This document shows positions 1 through 8,301 of a DNA stretch of 32,299 nt, in pieces (position 1 is the stretch's first letter; each line of letters begins with the position of its first letter). The stretch spans positions 1 through 32,299 of the forward strand of contig JAITGK010000113.1 in NCBI GenBank assembly GCA_031280635.1, given 5' to 3'. A program made the position numbers and the translations under genes. The stretch comes from Synergistaceae bacterium (GTDB taxonomy: Bacteria; Synergistota; Synergistia; Synergistales; Aminobacteriaceae). The notes under the pieces were generated by a model. It made no database searches and had not been told where the DNA came from. It saw only the letters and a list, made by a program, of their open reading frames with translations.

Positions 1-255
1 AATCAATTCGTTCAAGGTTATATCTGGTTTCTCTGTAATTGCGGAACATATCTCGTTTATTTTTTCTTCAGTCAGGCAGGATCGTCTTCCTGTATATATC
101 TTGGGCAGAAAACAGTTAGTATCTCTGAATCTTTTCCACAGAGTACCTATAGAGCTTTTGCTGATTTTTAGCCATACCGCGATATTTTCTTCTTTTTCTC
201 CACGCTGCTTCGCTTCAATTATTAGCTCTCGTTTTTCATTGGATATAAGTATCAT
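1..255 (-). CDS. IS630-like transposase, N-terminal part, cut by window edge
   Basis: An open frame of 85 codons starts at ATG 253-255 and runs off the left edge. A GAGG Shine-Dalgarno sequence lies about nine bases upstream. The product opens MILISNEKRELIIEAKQRG, then a helix-turn-helix-like stretch (ENIAVWLKISKSSIGTLWKRF), a basic GRRS segment and LTEEKINEICSAITEKPDITL. That order is typical of the DNA-binding N-terminus of IS630/Tc1-type transposases. The catalytic DDE part would lie outside the window, so whether the gene is intact cannot be judged. The AT-rich 5' flank ends near 300-320 in a TATAGCAATTCCG-type motif (minus strand) that could be the IS end, unproven. Codon use is more AT-rich than in neighbouring chromosomal genes, consistent with a mobile element. 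Confidence 0.6.
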   Translation of the reverse strand, partial: MILISNEKRELIIEAKQRGEKEENIAVWLKISKSSIGTLWKRFRDTNCFLPKIYTGRRSCLTEEKINEICSAITEKPDITLNELI

Positions 256-347
256 ACAATCACATCCTCTATAATTATATATATCTTATCTTATCACTAA
301 TCTATAACGGAATTGCTATAAAGGGGATAGAGAAGGTACTGGAGGGT

Positions 348-446
348 TTATGGCGGTTCGCTCTTTTCCGCGCAAAATTTTTGCCGTTTATATCCGTTTT
401 TTGGCCTCTTATTTCCGCGCGTGATTACACAACATGCTATATATAG
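348..446 (-). repeat. Dispersed ~95-bp repeat, copy A
   Basis: On the minus strand this stretch contains TGTGTAATCACGCGCGGAAA, AAGAGGCCAAAAAACGG and TATAAACGGCAAAAATTTTG, closely matching copies near 11545, 13316 and 21871. It lies between the IS630-like gene and the 3' end of the CNNM gene, so it may sit in the 3' untranslated region of that operon. No coding potential is seen. Confidence 0.75.
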
Positions 447-503
447 CGCGTACAGCAATTGGAATTTACGCGTATACTTTTGCGAGAGATTTTGGACACG
501 CCC

Positions 504-1778
504 TCACTGGCGCAGCAAACGAAGTTGCTTGATCCTATGATCCTCCAGTTCCACAACGCGGATGAGCCAGCTTCCGTACTCGAACTCGTCGCCGCACTCG
601 GGGAACTTGCCCGCCAGGGAGAGGACAAGCCCCGCAATGCTCTCGGCGTCCTCGGACTCGAAGGAACAGTTCAGGGCTTCGTTGAGGTCTTCCAGGCTCA
701 CGTTCCCCTGCACCAGGTACGTTCCTTCCTCCTCCTCCAAGACGGCGGGAACTTCCTGGTCGTATTCGTCCTGAATCTCGCCAACGATCTCCTCCAGCAG
801 ATCTTCCATCGTAACAATACCCGCCACACCGCCGTACTCGTCCACCACCACGGCGAAGTGCACGTGGTCGCGTCGCATAGACTCTAAAAGCTCCACCGTG
901 CGTATGCTCTCGGGCACAAACATGGGCTTGCGCGCGAGGTCGCCCACGGACTGAGTCAAATCCCCGGCCACCAGGCTTTTCAGCGTGTCCTTCACGTAGA
1001 GGATGCCCACGATGTTATCGGGGCTGTCCTCGTAGACGGGCAGGCGTGAGTGACCGTGCTCAATAAAAACCTCCATTGCCGCTCCCACAGAGGTGGAGGC
1101 CTCCAGCGCCGCCATATCCACGCGCGGCACCATAATCTCATAAACGCGGGTCTCCTCGAAGTCGATAATGCCGTGGATCATACGGCGCTCCACGGCCTCC
1201 AGCGCTCCGCTCTCTTCGCCGATGTTGACGACCTGCTCGATCTCCTCCCGCGTCATGAACGACCCCTGCTGGCGAAGCTCAACGCCCAACAACCACCCCA
1301 GGACACTCACGACGCCCTGAAAAAGCCGCGTAAAGGGAAAAAACAGGAAATCCAGCACCCGCAGGATGGGCGTGCAGAACAACAGGACATATTCTGAATA
1401 GGCAACAGCGGCGCTTTTGGGCAAAATCTCCCCAAACACCACGATAAGGACCGTCATCACCGGCACCACGTAGACCATCCCGCTGGGACCAAACAAATCC
1501 AGCACCACCGCCGTCGCCAAAGTGCTGGCCCCGATGTTGACCACGTTATTGGCGATCAGGCATAGGGTCAAAACCCGCTGAACGTTGTCCATCAGCCATT
1601 GGAACAGCGCTTTGTAAGAGGAGCGCGTCTCCTGCAGGGCCAAGAACTTCCCTCGCCCTGTGGCCGTGACGGCGGTCTCCGACGCGCTGAAAAACGCCGA
1701 CAGGAACAACAGCGCCGTCAGCCAGAAAAAACCCTTCAGCAAAGCCGTGAACGTCTCCACAACCTCGGTCGTGTCCAT
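504..1778 (-). CDS. CNNM/CBS-domain membrane protein (CorC/HlyC family)
   Basis: Predicted 424-residue membrane protein. The start MDTTEVVETF is chosen because its ATG shares one base with the ybeY stop (TAATG); a longer frame would run into ybeY. The N-terminal DUF21/CNNM domain has several membrane segments and the family motifs FSASETAV (about residues 31-38) and VFGEILPKS. A central CBS pair follows (EIMVPRVDM, HSRLPVYEDS, FAVVVDEYGGVAGIVTMEDLLEEIVGEI). A C-terminal CorC/HlyC-associated domain ends the protein. Family members are linked to Mg2+/divalent cation transport or sensing. It is the last gene of the mazG-to-CNNM operon; ybeY next to a CorC-type gene is a recurrent bacterial arrangement. 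The exact ion is not deducible. Confidence 0.9.
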   Translation of the reverse strand: MDTTEVVETFTALLKGFFWLTALLFLSAFFSASETAVTATGRGKFLALQETRSSYKALFQWLMDNVQRVLTLCLIANNVVNIGASTLATAVVLDLFGPSGMVYVVPVMTVLIVVFGEILPKSAAVAYSEYVLLFCTPILRVLDFLFFPFTRLFQGVVSVLGWLLGVELRQQGSFMTREEIEQVVNIGEESGALEAVERRMIHGIIDFEETRVYEIMVPRVDMAALEASTSVGAAMEVFIEHGHSRLPVYEDSPDNIVGILYVKDTLKSLVAGDLTQSVGDLARKPMFVPESIRTVELLESMRRDHVHFAVVVDEYGGVAGIVTMEDLLEEIVGEIQDEYDQEVPAVLEEEEGTYLVQGNVSLEDLNEALNCSFESEDAESIAGLVLSLAGKFPECGDEFEYGSWLIRVVELEDHRIKQLRLLRQ

Positions 1779-2248
1779 TAGCGGGTCTCCCAAGCGGCCA
1801 AAAGCCTTGACTTTAGAACGTCCTGACGCTCCCACATCGCCTGTTCGCCCTCAGGGGTGTCGTGATCCCAGCCCAGCAGGTGCAGAAAGCCATGAGCCAG
1901 CACCAGACACAAAGCCCCGACACGGCCTAGGGGATGCTCCCGCTCCGCCTCCTCCAGGCATATCAACACGTCACCCAGCGGAAGCAAACCAAAAGACGGA
2001 CCGTCCCCCTCCCAAAGGGGAAAGGCCAGAACGTCGGTGGCTTTGTCGATCCCGCGGTGTTCTCTGTTGACCTCTCGCATCTCCATGGTATCCAGAAAGG
2101 AGACGGAGACCTCCGCCTCGCCGGTCTCTGGGCGCAAAAGCTCCAGCTCTTCGCCTAGGACGCGCTCCAAGGCCTCCAAGACCTTCGGCGGTATGGGACA
2201 GCGACCTTCCTCCGCCTCTGGCCCGCTGGCGTTCAAACACAAATTCAA
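1778..2248 (-). CDS. ybeY: Endoribonuclease YbeY, rRNA maturation factor
   Basis: Metal-dependent single-strand RNase acting in 16S rRNA 3' maturation and ribosome quality control. The zinc motif HGFLHLLGWDH gives three His ligands about 19 residues after the GDVLIC strand; upstream REHRGIDKATDVLAFP is the family signature. The frame opens at GTG 2266, but a GGGAGG Shine-Dalgarno sequence lies just inside it and points to TTG 2246-2248, giving MNLCLNASG and 156 residues. The 162-residue form cannot be excluded. It follows pgpH by about 40 bases and overlaps the CNNM start by one base, so translation is probably coupled. The phoH-pgpH-ybeY order is widely conserved. Confidence 0.93.
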   Translation of the reverse strand: MNLCLNASGPEAEEGRCPIPPKVLEALERVLGEELELLRPETGEAEVSVSFLDTMEMREVNREHRGIDKATDVLAFPLWEGDGPSFGLLPLGDVLICLEEAEREHPLGRVGALCLVLAHGFLHLLGWDHDTPEGEQAMWERQDVLKSRLLAAWETR

Positions 2249-2288
2249 AACATATTTCCCTCCCACAATCCAGGGACAACTCCCCGCC

Positions 2289-4379
2289 CTACGTCTTCTG
2301 TTTTGCCTCTTGTTTCGCTTCCTGCTTTATCTCTTTCACGACCCGCGTGTGGTACATGGAACGGAAGGCGCGGAGAAGCGCCGCCTTGACGCGCTCCATC
2401 TCCCGGAAGGTGAAGTCCACGTCGTCAAACTGCCGATCCGCGATCTTGATAGCGATGACCCGTTCAATGACCTCCTGGATGTCCTTCACGCTGGTGATGT
2501 TCCGACTCTCCGCCCTCATGGCGGCCTCCAGGGAGTCCAGCAGCATCAGGAGGGCCGTTTCCCTAGACTGAGGCTTGGGGCCTGGGTAGGTGAACTGCGA
2601 CAAATCCACGTTCTCCCCCATTGCTTTGGCCTTTTTGTAGAAGTACCCAACGGAGGTGGTACCGTGGTGCTCGGTGATAAACTGCTTCACCTTCTTCGGC
2701 AGGCCGAACTCGCCGGCTAGCTCGACGCCCTCCCGGACGTGGGCGATGATCGTCACCGCCGATAGGGTCGGGGGCAAGTCGTCATGGATGTTCTTGCCGC
2801 CCATCTGGTTCTCGACGAAATACTGGGGGCGGCGCAGCTTCCCAATGTCGTGGTAGTAGGCCCCCACCTTCATCAGGTTCTCGTCGATGCCCAGCTCGGT
2901 CGAGACCACCTCCGCCAAGGTACCGATCATCAGGCAGTGGTGATACGTCCCCGGGGCCTCCATCTGCAACTTGCGGAGCAACGGGCTTGACGGGTGACTC
3001 AACTGCCTGGCCTTCAAGACGGACAGGACGCCCAGGCGCCCCTCGATCATAGGCAGAAGGGAGGCCGCCAGGTACGCCGTCAACAGGTCGAACAAGAGGA
3101 CTCTTCCACCCACGGTCCAGGTCTCGCCCAGGGGCCAGCCCAGGGTCAACGATTGCCAGGTCACGGGAAATCCTTGAAAGGCCCGGTTGCTCACCTTCAC
3201 CAGCATCAAGATCACGGCTAGGAAGAGGGTTTTATACGCCAATGTGCTTATAGAATCGATGCGGCGCAGAAGGTAGTAGCCCATCATGGAACACGCCAAA
3301 CCGGCGCTAAGAATAGACAGGGTATTGTAAACGGAAAGGCCCGATATCAGGAAGACGCTGGACGCCGCCCCCACAAGGCAGATGTTGAAGGCGAAGCGCC
3401 GTCGCATGGAGAGGTAGGCAATGAGCACCGGGGCCAGAGTGCCCGCCCCCGCCGCTCCCACATAGGAGGCCAATGTCTGGCACACCCAGCCCATAGTAAT
3501 GAGGAACACGACGCTGATCCGGGGTGGACGGTTGGAGTCCGCGTGAAGGAGGATTTCGAGCCACAGGGGCAGGGTCAGCATCAAGAGCGCCGCCACAGCC
3601 AGTCGCCCCAAGGGAAAGACGCTTTCGGGGTAGCCTTGGAAGCGGAGCAGACGGGCGATGGTGGGGGTGATCGTCTCCCCCTGGGCGACGATGGCGTCGC
3701 CAATCTCCAGCTGGCGCTCCACGGGAGGGATCGACGTCCTGACCACCTGGCGCATGAGGGTGGTCAACTTTGGATCCGTGCTGTAAACGGGAGTGGCCAA
3801 CTCCTTCATCAATTGGTAGAGCAGGTTCGCCTCGGAGGCGGGTAGGTCCAGTTTACCAATCTCCGCCCAAAGCTCCGCGTCTTGGGGTGGGGTGTGAAGG
3901 TCTTCCGCCATTGCCTTAAAATAGACCTCCCCCACCCTTTCCGCGGCCAGGAACAACACCTCTCCGCGCTGTTCCTGAAGGGCGAGGAAGGCGTTCAAGA
4001 GGACCTCCGGGAAACCCGCGGTATTTTTGTTTGTGCTCCAGGCGGTTCGAAACTCGCTCAGGCGGGATTTCATCCGATCCTCTGCCGCCGCGTCCCGGAC
4101 GACCACGCCCGCTAAGGACTCCTCAACTCTGTTCCTCAACTTGTCCGTGGCGATCGTGTCCGTGTAGCGCATAGGGGAGACCGCCCGATAGGTGTACCGC
4201 GAGGGTCGCCCTTCCGTGAAACTGTACTCTCCTCCCGCGTACAGCCATCCTAGGACAACGATAGCCAAGCCGGCGCACAAAAAGATAAGCGCGGGGATAA
4301 GGTAAGAACCGTAAAAGTCATGGGGCGGCAACTTTGCCGGGGCCGCGGTTTTCGATGGGTTAGGTATTTCGCTGTTCAT
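2289..4379 (-). CDS. pgpH: 7TM-HD phosphohydrolase, PgpH type (c-di-AMP phosphodiesterase)
   Basis: A membrane protein of about 696 residues. It has an N-terminal membrane anchor (YLIPALIFLCAGLAIVVLGW), a large extracytoplasmic region of about 230 residues (7TMR-HDED type), a seven-helix membrane block and a cytoplasmic HD domain. HD motifs seen are TYHHCLMIGTLAE, AYYHDIGK, DDLPP, IAHVREGVELAGEFGLP, TEHHGTT and LLMLLDSLEAA. PgpH enzymes hydrolyse cyclic di-AMP to pApA; that activity is inferred from family membership. The 5' end overlaps phoH: ATGs at 4388 and 4379 are both possible and the ribosome site is weak, so the start is uncertain by a few codons. It is the central gene of the phoH-pgpH-ybeY group. 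Confidence 0.9.
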   Translation of the reverse strand: MNSEIPNPSKTAAPAKLPPHDFYGSYLIPALIFLCAGLAIVVLGWLYAGGEYSFTEGRPSRYTYRAVSPMRYTDTIATDKLRNRVEESLAGVVVRDAAAEDRMKSRLSEFRTAWSTNKNTAGFPEVLLNAFLALQEQRGEVLFLAAERVGEVYFKAMAEDLHTPPQDAELWAEIGKLDLPASEANLLYQLMKELATPVYSTDPKLTTLMRQVVRTSIPPVERQLEIGDAIVAQGETITPTIARLLRFQGYPESVFPLGRLAVAALLMLTLPLWLEILLHADSNRPPRISVVFLITMGWVCQTLASYVGAAGAGTLAPVLIAYLSMRRRFAFNICLVGAASSVFLISGLSVYNTLSILSAGLACSMMGYYLLRRIDSISTLAYKTLFLAVILMLVKVSNRAFQGFPVTWQSLTLGWPLGETWTVGGRVLLFDLLTAYLAASLLPMIEGRLGVLSVLKARQLSHPSSPLLRKLQMEAPGTYHHCLMIGTLAEVVSTELGIDENLMKVGAYYHDIGKLRRPQYFVENQMGGKNIHDDLPPTLSAVTIIAHVREGVELAGEFGLPKKVKQFITEHHGTTSVGYFYKKAKAMGENVDLSQFTYPGPKPQSRETALLMLLDSLEAAMRAESRNITSVKDIQEVIERVIAIKIADRQFDDVDFTFREMERVKAALLRAFRSMYHTRVVKEIKQEAKQEAKQKT

Positions 4380-5430
4380 AGCGTTCATAGGCCAGCACCA
4401 CTTTTTGGACGATCTCGTGTCGCACCACATCCGCGTGGGTCAGGTCGAAAAAGGCGATGCCTTTGATGTTCCGCAAGATAGCGCGGACATGGTTCAGCCC
4501 GGACGACTTGCCGCTGGGCAGGTCAATCTGAGTGATATCCCCCGTGACCACGGCCTTCGAGCCGAAGCCCAGGCGGGTCAGGAACATCTTCATCTGTTCG
4601 GGCGTCGTGTTTTGCGCCTCGTCTAGGATGATGAAGCTCTCGTTCAGAGTGCGTCCCCGCATGTAGGCCAGGGGCGCTATCTCAATGATCCCTTTGTCGA
4701 TGTAACGGGCAAACCGCTCCGGCGACAGAAGGTCGTAAAAGGCGTCGTAAAGAGGTCGGACATAGGGCTCCACCTTCTCGCGGAGATCGCCGGGGAGGAA
4801 CCCCAGGCTCTCCCCCGCCTCCACCGCCGGGCGCACCAACACCACACGGGAGACGTTTCCCGCCTTCAGCATCGAGACCGCCGCGCACACCGCGAGGTAC
4901 GTCTTACCCGTCCCCGCGGGCCCCACGCCGAAGAGGATGTCGTTTTCCCATATCGCCTTAACGTAGGCCCGTTGGCCGATGGTCTTGGCCCGTATCGGCT
5001 TGCCCTTGGCCGTGGCGCAGATCACATCCGAGTAGAGGTCTTCCAGGTTGGGTTCGTGTCCCTCCGCCAGCGCGTCCATAGCGCGCCTCACATCCGCGGG
5101 GTGCAGGTCGTATCCCTTGCCGGCCACGGCTGAGAGTTGCCGTATCAACCCGCTCACGATTCGCACTGGCTCCTCGTCGGAGCCGCTCACCTGGACGCCG
5201 CAGTCCCGCACCAACAGGTCGACGGGGTAGCGTTCCCGTATGGCCTCCAGGTTTTCATCATTGACCCCCGAGAGGCGCAACATAGCGCCTTCCCCGGAGA
5301 TCTCTACTCCCTCCGACCAGGAAGACGTCTTTTTCCTGATCTTCGCCGCGTTTTCCGCCGAGTTGGATTCCATCCTTTTTCTTATGCCGTCCTTTTCCGC
5401 GCCCAAGCTACGCGGGGTAGGCGCTTCCAT
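4360..5430 (-). CDS. phoH: PhoH-family ATPase
   Basis: 356 residues. A short N-terminal domain with a KH-like fold pattern (residues 40-125) precedes the PhoH ATPase domain. Walker A is GPAGTGKT at 170-177 and Walker B is FIILDEAQN around 266-274; the family segments VLVRPAVEAGESLGFLPGDL and AYMRGRTLNESF are intact. Members are linked to RNA metabolism or phosphate stress, but the biochemical role is not settled. The gene overlaps the end of the carboxyltransferase gene by 23 bases and the start of pgpH by 20, so it is translated within a compact operon. An internal ATG at 5373 (MESNSAENAAK) is an alternative start because neither candidate has a good ribosome site. Confidence 0.92.
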   Translation of the reverse strand: MEAPTPRSLGAEKDGIRKRMESNSAENAAKIRKKTSSWSEGVEISGEGAMLRLSGVNDENLEAIRERYPVDLLVRDCGVQVSGSDEEPVRIVSGLIRQLSAVAGKGYDLHPADVRRAMDALAEGHEPNLEDLYSDVICATAKGKPIRAKTIGQRAYVKAIWENDILFGVGPAGTGKTYLAVCAAVSMLKAGNVSRVVLVRPAVEAGESLGFLPGDLREKVEPYVRPLYDAFYDLLSPERFARYIDKGIIEIAPLAYMRGRTLNESFIILDEAQNTTPEQMKMFLTRLGFGSKAVVTGDITQIDLPSGKSSGLNHVRAILRNIKGIAFFDLTHADVVRHEIVQKVVLAYERYEQRNT

Positions 5431-6835
5431 CCACCAAGTCGTTCAGGCCCACGTCCCTTTTGTGGGCGCGCGCGAACTTCTTGGGCAGGAAATCCTTTGC
5501 CACCTGCGGGAACATGATCCACGTGAGCGCGTCCTCCGGCTGAAGAGTCCATGCCTCGGCGTCTCTGCGGGCTGTCTCCATCTCCGGCGCGATCTTCTCG
5601 CCTGGCCTGCAAGTGATAGGCTCCTCGCTGCCAATGGCGAGCTTCTGTACCTCTGGGTCCAGCGGCGCGGGGGGCGTGCCGTAGAAGCCCAAAAAGTACT
5701 GCTTTACCTCCTTGGGGATGACCTTCCACCTTTGGCCCGTCACCACGTTCAGCGTAGCCTGGGTACCCACGATCTGACTGGTGGGCGTCACCAGCGGCGG
5801 GTAGCCCATGGCCTTCCGCACCATCGGAATCTCCCTCATGACCTCGTCCAGCTTGTCCAGGGCATTCTGCTCTTTAAGCTGGTTTACCATATTGGAATAC
5901 ATGCCGCCCGGTACCTGATAGCGGAGGATGTTGATATCCACCCCGCCAATGTCAGCGATCAGGTGGGAGTACTTCTCGCGTATCTTTTTGAAGTGTTCCG
6001 CCACGGGAATGAGGTTTTCCAGCTTGATGCCCGTGTCCAGAGGCCCCCCGGCCAGGGAGGCCACGAGGGACTCCGTAGGCGGCTGACTGGTGCCCATGGA
6101 CAAGGGAGAGATGGCGGTGTCCACGATGGACGCGCCCGCCTCAAGTCCGGCGTAGTAGGTCATGGAAGCCATACCGCTGGTGTAGTGCGAGTGAAGCTGG
6201 ATGGGCAGATCAACCTTTGACTTGACCGCTTTCAGGAGGCTGGCGCAGTCCACGGGATTTAGGAGTCCCGCCATGTCCTTGAAGGCGATGGAGTCAGCGC
6301 CCATCCGCGCCATTGTCTGGGCCATGTCCGCAAAGGCCTCCAGCGTGTGAACGGGAGACAGTGTGTAGGAAATACACATCTGCAAATGGCCGCCCTCCTT
6401 CTTCACTTGGTCCGCCGCGACTTCCATGTTGCGCAGGTCGTTCAGCGCGTCGAAAACACGGATGATGTCGATGCCGTTGCCGATAGCGGCCTTGACGAAC
6501 TCTCGCACCGCGTCGTCGGCGTAGTGGCGGTAGCCCACCAGGTTCTGCCCGCGAAGCAGCATCTGAAGCTTCGCCTTTTTGATGTGCTTGCGGATGACGC
6601 GCAGGCGCTCCCAGGGATCTTCGTCCAAGAAACGCATACAAGTGTCGAAGGTAGCGCCTCCCCACATTTCCAGGGAGTAGTACCCCACCTCGTCCATTGT
6701 TTCCAGTATTGGGATCATGTCCTCCGTGCGCATACGAGTCGCGAACAGGGACTGGTGCGCGTCACGCAGCGCCGTCTCCATAATCATGGCCTTGCGCGGC
6801 GCCGCCACGGTAGTTCTCTCCTTCTCTTTTGACAT
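5408..6835 (-). CDS. Carboxyltransferase subunit (OadA / transcarboxylase 5S-like), no biotin domain
   Basis: 475 residues, starting 15 bases after the beginning of a strong AGAGGAGG site. The N-terminal HMGL-like TIM barrel contains LRDAHQSLFATRMRTEDM (R24, D25), the lysine expected to be carbamylated (SIAFKDMAG, K186) and the metal-binding pair LHSHYTSGMAS (H215, H217), followed by DTAISPLSMGTSQPPTES. The conserved C-terminal carboxylase domain ends about residue 460. There is no C-terminal biotinyl domain (no AMKM motif), so the protein needs a separate biotin carrier, as in transcarboxylase 5S or split oxaloacetate decarboxylase systems. It transfers carboxyl groups between oxaloacetate/pyruvate and biotin; whether it is coupled to a Na+ pump cannot be told here. 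No beta, gamma or carrier gene is adjacent. Confidence 0.88.
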   Translation of the reverse strand: MSKEKERTTVAAPRKAMIMETALRDAHQSLFATRMRTEDMIPILETMDEVGYYSLEMWGGATFDTCMRFLDEDPWERLRVIRKHIKKAKLQMLLRGQNLVGYRHYADDAVREFVKAAIGNGIDIIRVFDALNDLRNMEVAADQVKKEGGHLQMCISYTLSPVHTLEAFADMAQTMARMGADSIAFKDMAGLLNPVDCASLLKAVKSKVDLPIQLHSHYTSGMASMTYYAGLEAGASIVDTAISPLSMGTSQPPTESLVASLAGGPLDTGIKLENLIPVAEHFKKIREKYSHLIADIGGVDINILRYQVPGGMYSNMVNQLKEQNALDKLDEVMREIPMVRKAMGYPPLVTPTSQIVGTQATLNVVTGQRWKVIPKEVKQYFLGFYGTPPAPLDPEVQKLAIGSEEPITCRPGEKIAPEMETARRDAEAWTLQPEDALTWIMFPQVAKDFLPKKFARAHKRDVGLNDLVDGSAYPA

Positions 6836-6848
6836 ATATATTCCTCCT

Positions 6849-7670
6849 CTAAGTTCTCTCTTTCGCCCGATTCCACAGGGTATCCAGTTCCTCCGGGGAG
6901 CACTCGTTCAGGCGGAGCCCCCGCGCGGCGGCGTCCTCCTCCATTTGTCGGAAACGGGTCGCAAACTTAGCGCAAGCGCGGAAAAGCGCCGAGTCCGGGT
7001 TAACGTCCAAATGCCGCGCAAGGTTCACCACCATGAAGAGCAAGTCCCCCAGCTTCTCCTCTACAGCCTTTGCGCTGCCCGACGCCACGGCCTGGCGGAG
7101 CTCCTTCGTCTCCTCGGCCAATTTGTCGAAAAGCGGCAACAAGTTGCCCCTGGGCCAGTCAAAGCCCACATGGGCCGCCTTGCCCTGCACCCGATGAGCT
7201 TTAAGAAGCGGCGGCAGTCCTTTGGGGACGCCCGCCAACACCGAAGGGTCTTCTTTTTTGTCCTTGCGTTCTTCCCGCTTGATCTGCTCCCAGTTGCGAA
7301 TAACCTCCGTGCTGTTGGCGACCTGAGCGTTGGCGAAAACGTGTGGGTGACGGCGCACCAGCTTGTCACAAAGCGTTCTCACCACGTCCTCAATGCCGAA
7401 AAGCCCCGCCTCTTTCGTGATAGAAGCGATGAAGACGATCTGCAGCAGAAGGTCTCCTGACTCCTCGCGGATGTTGTCCGCGCCGCCTTCCGAGATGGCG
7501 TCCGCCAGCTCATAGGCCTCTTCAACGATGTAGGGGCGCAGGTCGGATAGTTTCTGCTCCTTGTCCCAGGGACAGCCCCCAGGCCCCCTCAAGCGTTCCA
7601 TGATAGAGAGCAGTTCATCGAAAAAATGAAGCTCGCCGCGTTCTTCCTCCGCCAAAATAAAATTCAGCAC
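6849..7670 (-). CDS. mazG: Nucleoside triphosphate pyrophosphohydrolase MazG
   Basis: 273 residues, close to full-length two-domain MazG. The N-terminal repeat has RLRGPGGCPWDKEQ followed by the metal-binding series IVEEAYELADAI (E50, E51, E54) and EESGDLLLQIVF (E70, D73). The second repeat shows VGFDWP, EETKELRQAV and EEKLGDLLFMVVNLARHL. MazG hydrolyses NTPs and dNTPs to monophosphates, cleaning damaged nucleotides and tuning ppGpp in some species. The frame opens with GTG at 7668-7670 right after GGAG; a slightly later start is possible. It is probably the first gene of the minus-strand operon ending with the CNNM gene, with only 13 bases before the carboxyltransferase. Confidence 0.92.
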   Translation of the reverse strand: MLNFILAEEERGELHFFDELLSIMERLRGPGGCPWDKEQKLSDLRPYIVEEAYELADAISEGGADNIREESGDLLLQIVFIASITKEAGLFGIEDVVRTLCDKLVRRHPHVFANAQVANSTEVIRNWEQIKREERKDKKEDPSVLAGVPKGLPPLLKAHRVQGKAAHVGFDWPRGNLLPLFDKLAEETKELRQAVASGSAKAVEEKLGDLLFMVVNLARHLDVNPDSALFRACAKFATRFRQMEEDAAARGLRLNECSPEELDTLWNRAKERT

Positions 7671-7768
7671 CTCCGGCCTCGAACCGCTAAATTGGTTTAC
7701 CTTCTTTAATCATAACATATCAACCAAAGCCCGAACCAAAGGGAAAAGTCCTGTCTTTACCCCCGCCA

Positions 7769-7846
7769 CTACAACTCAAGATTTCTGCAAACCGCCTTGA
7801 GGTATTCAGCGCTCCTGTGAATGGATTCCTCGTCTTCTGGCTTCAG
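7769..7846 (-). pseudogene. Possible C-terminal remnant of an unidentified gene
   Basis: Directly after the stop of the adhE remnant, and one base out of frame with it, 25 codons read LKPEDEESIHRSAEYLKAVC and then RNLEL before TAG. The composition looks coding and resembles the helical C-terminus of lactate/malate dehydrogenases, but the match is weak. It may be the 3' scar of a second deleted gene or chance. Confidence 0.25.
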
Positions 7847-7847
7847 T

Positions 7848-8222
7848 TTAGATGAGGCTCTGAACCTTTTCCTCGTCGGTATTGCCGCTGAACTTCAGGC
7901 GCTCCGCGATCCGGGCATAGCGTCTTTGGGTCTCGGGATGGTCGTACTGGGGGAAGGCGCCCATTTTCACGGGAAACTCCGTGGTGTTGAAGCGAACCAC
8001 CTCATGGAGCGGCAAGGCGTTGGCGAAAGCCATGCTCGCCGTTGTGGGAATCGCGATGAAGAAGGTCTTCTCGCCCATCCTGGGGAAGGTGTAGACCCTC
8101 TTACGAATATCGACGAAGCGCATAGCCATGTCTATGAAATCCGCCTCAGAAGGCGTCTTGTCAAGGGGGGCGACCTGATTACTTGAATTTTCGGCGATTT
8201 GCACAAAAGGCGAGATAGGCAA
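7848..8222 (-). pseudogene. adhE (aldehyde-alcohol dehydrogenase) remnant with internal deletion
   Basis: The frame has no proper start or ribosome site. Residues about 25-60 (DFIDMAMRFVDIRKRVYTFP, then RMGEKTFFIAIPTTA) match the iron-dependent alcohol dehydrogenase half of AdhE. The sequence then jumps to SMAFANALPLHEVVRFNTTE and FPQYDHPETQRRYARIAERL, which lie well over 100 residues further on in intact AdhE, so the region between is deleted, including the metal-binding His segment. The frame ends at DEEKVQSLI and the AdhE C-terminus is missing. It appears to be the decayed scar of a fermentative ethanol gene next to mobile elements. A very short functional protein is unlikely. Confidence 0.7.
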
Positions 8223-8266
8223 GATTGCTATATAGAAATATTTTTTGAAAATATCTTAAATTACTC

Positions 8267-8294
8267 TTGTTTTGTTAGATATATATGTTATAAT
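8267..8294 (+). promoter_or_regulatory. Sigma-70-like promoter driving the structured RNA
   Basis: TTGTTT (8267-8272), a 16-base spacer and a perfect TATAAT (8289-8294) preceded by TG one base upstream (extended -10). Transcription would start near 8301-8303, just before the RNA scaffold. The surroundings are very AT-rich, so chance matches are more likely than usual. Confidence 0.5.
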
Positions 8295-8301
8295 TAAATA
8301 A

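Noticed and set aside
5240-6220. 326-codon plus-strand frame opposite the carboxyltransferase and phoH
   Set aside because: Antisense to two well-supported genes and with no family motif.
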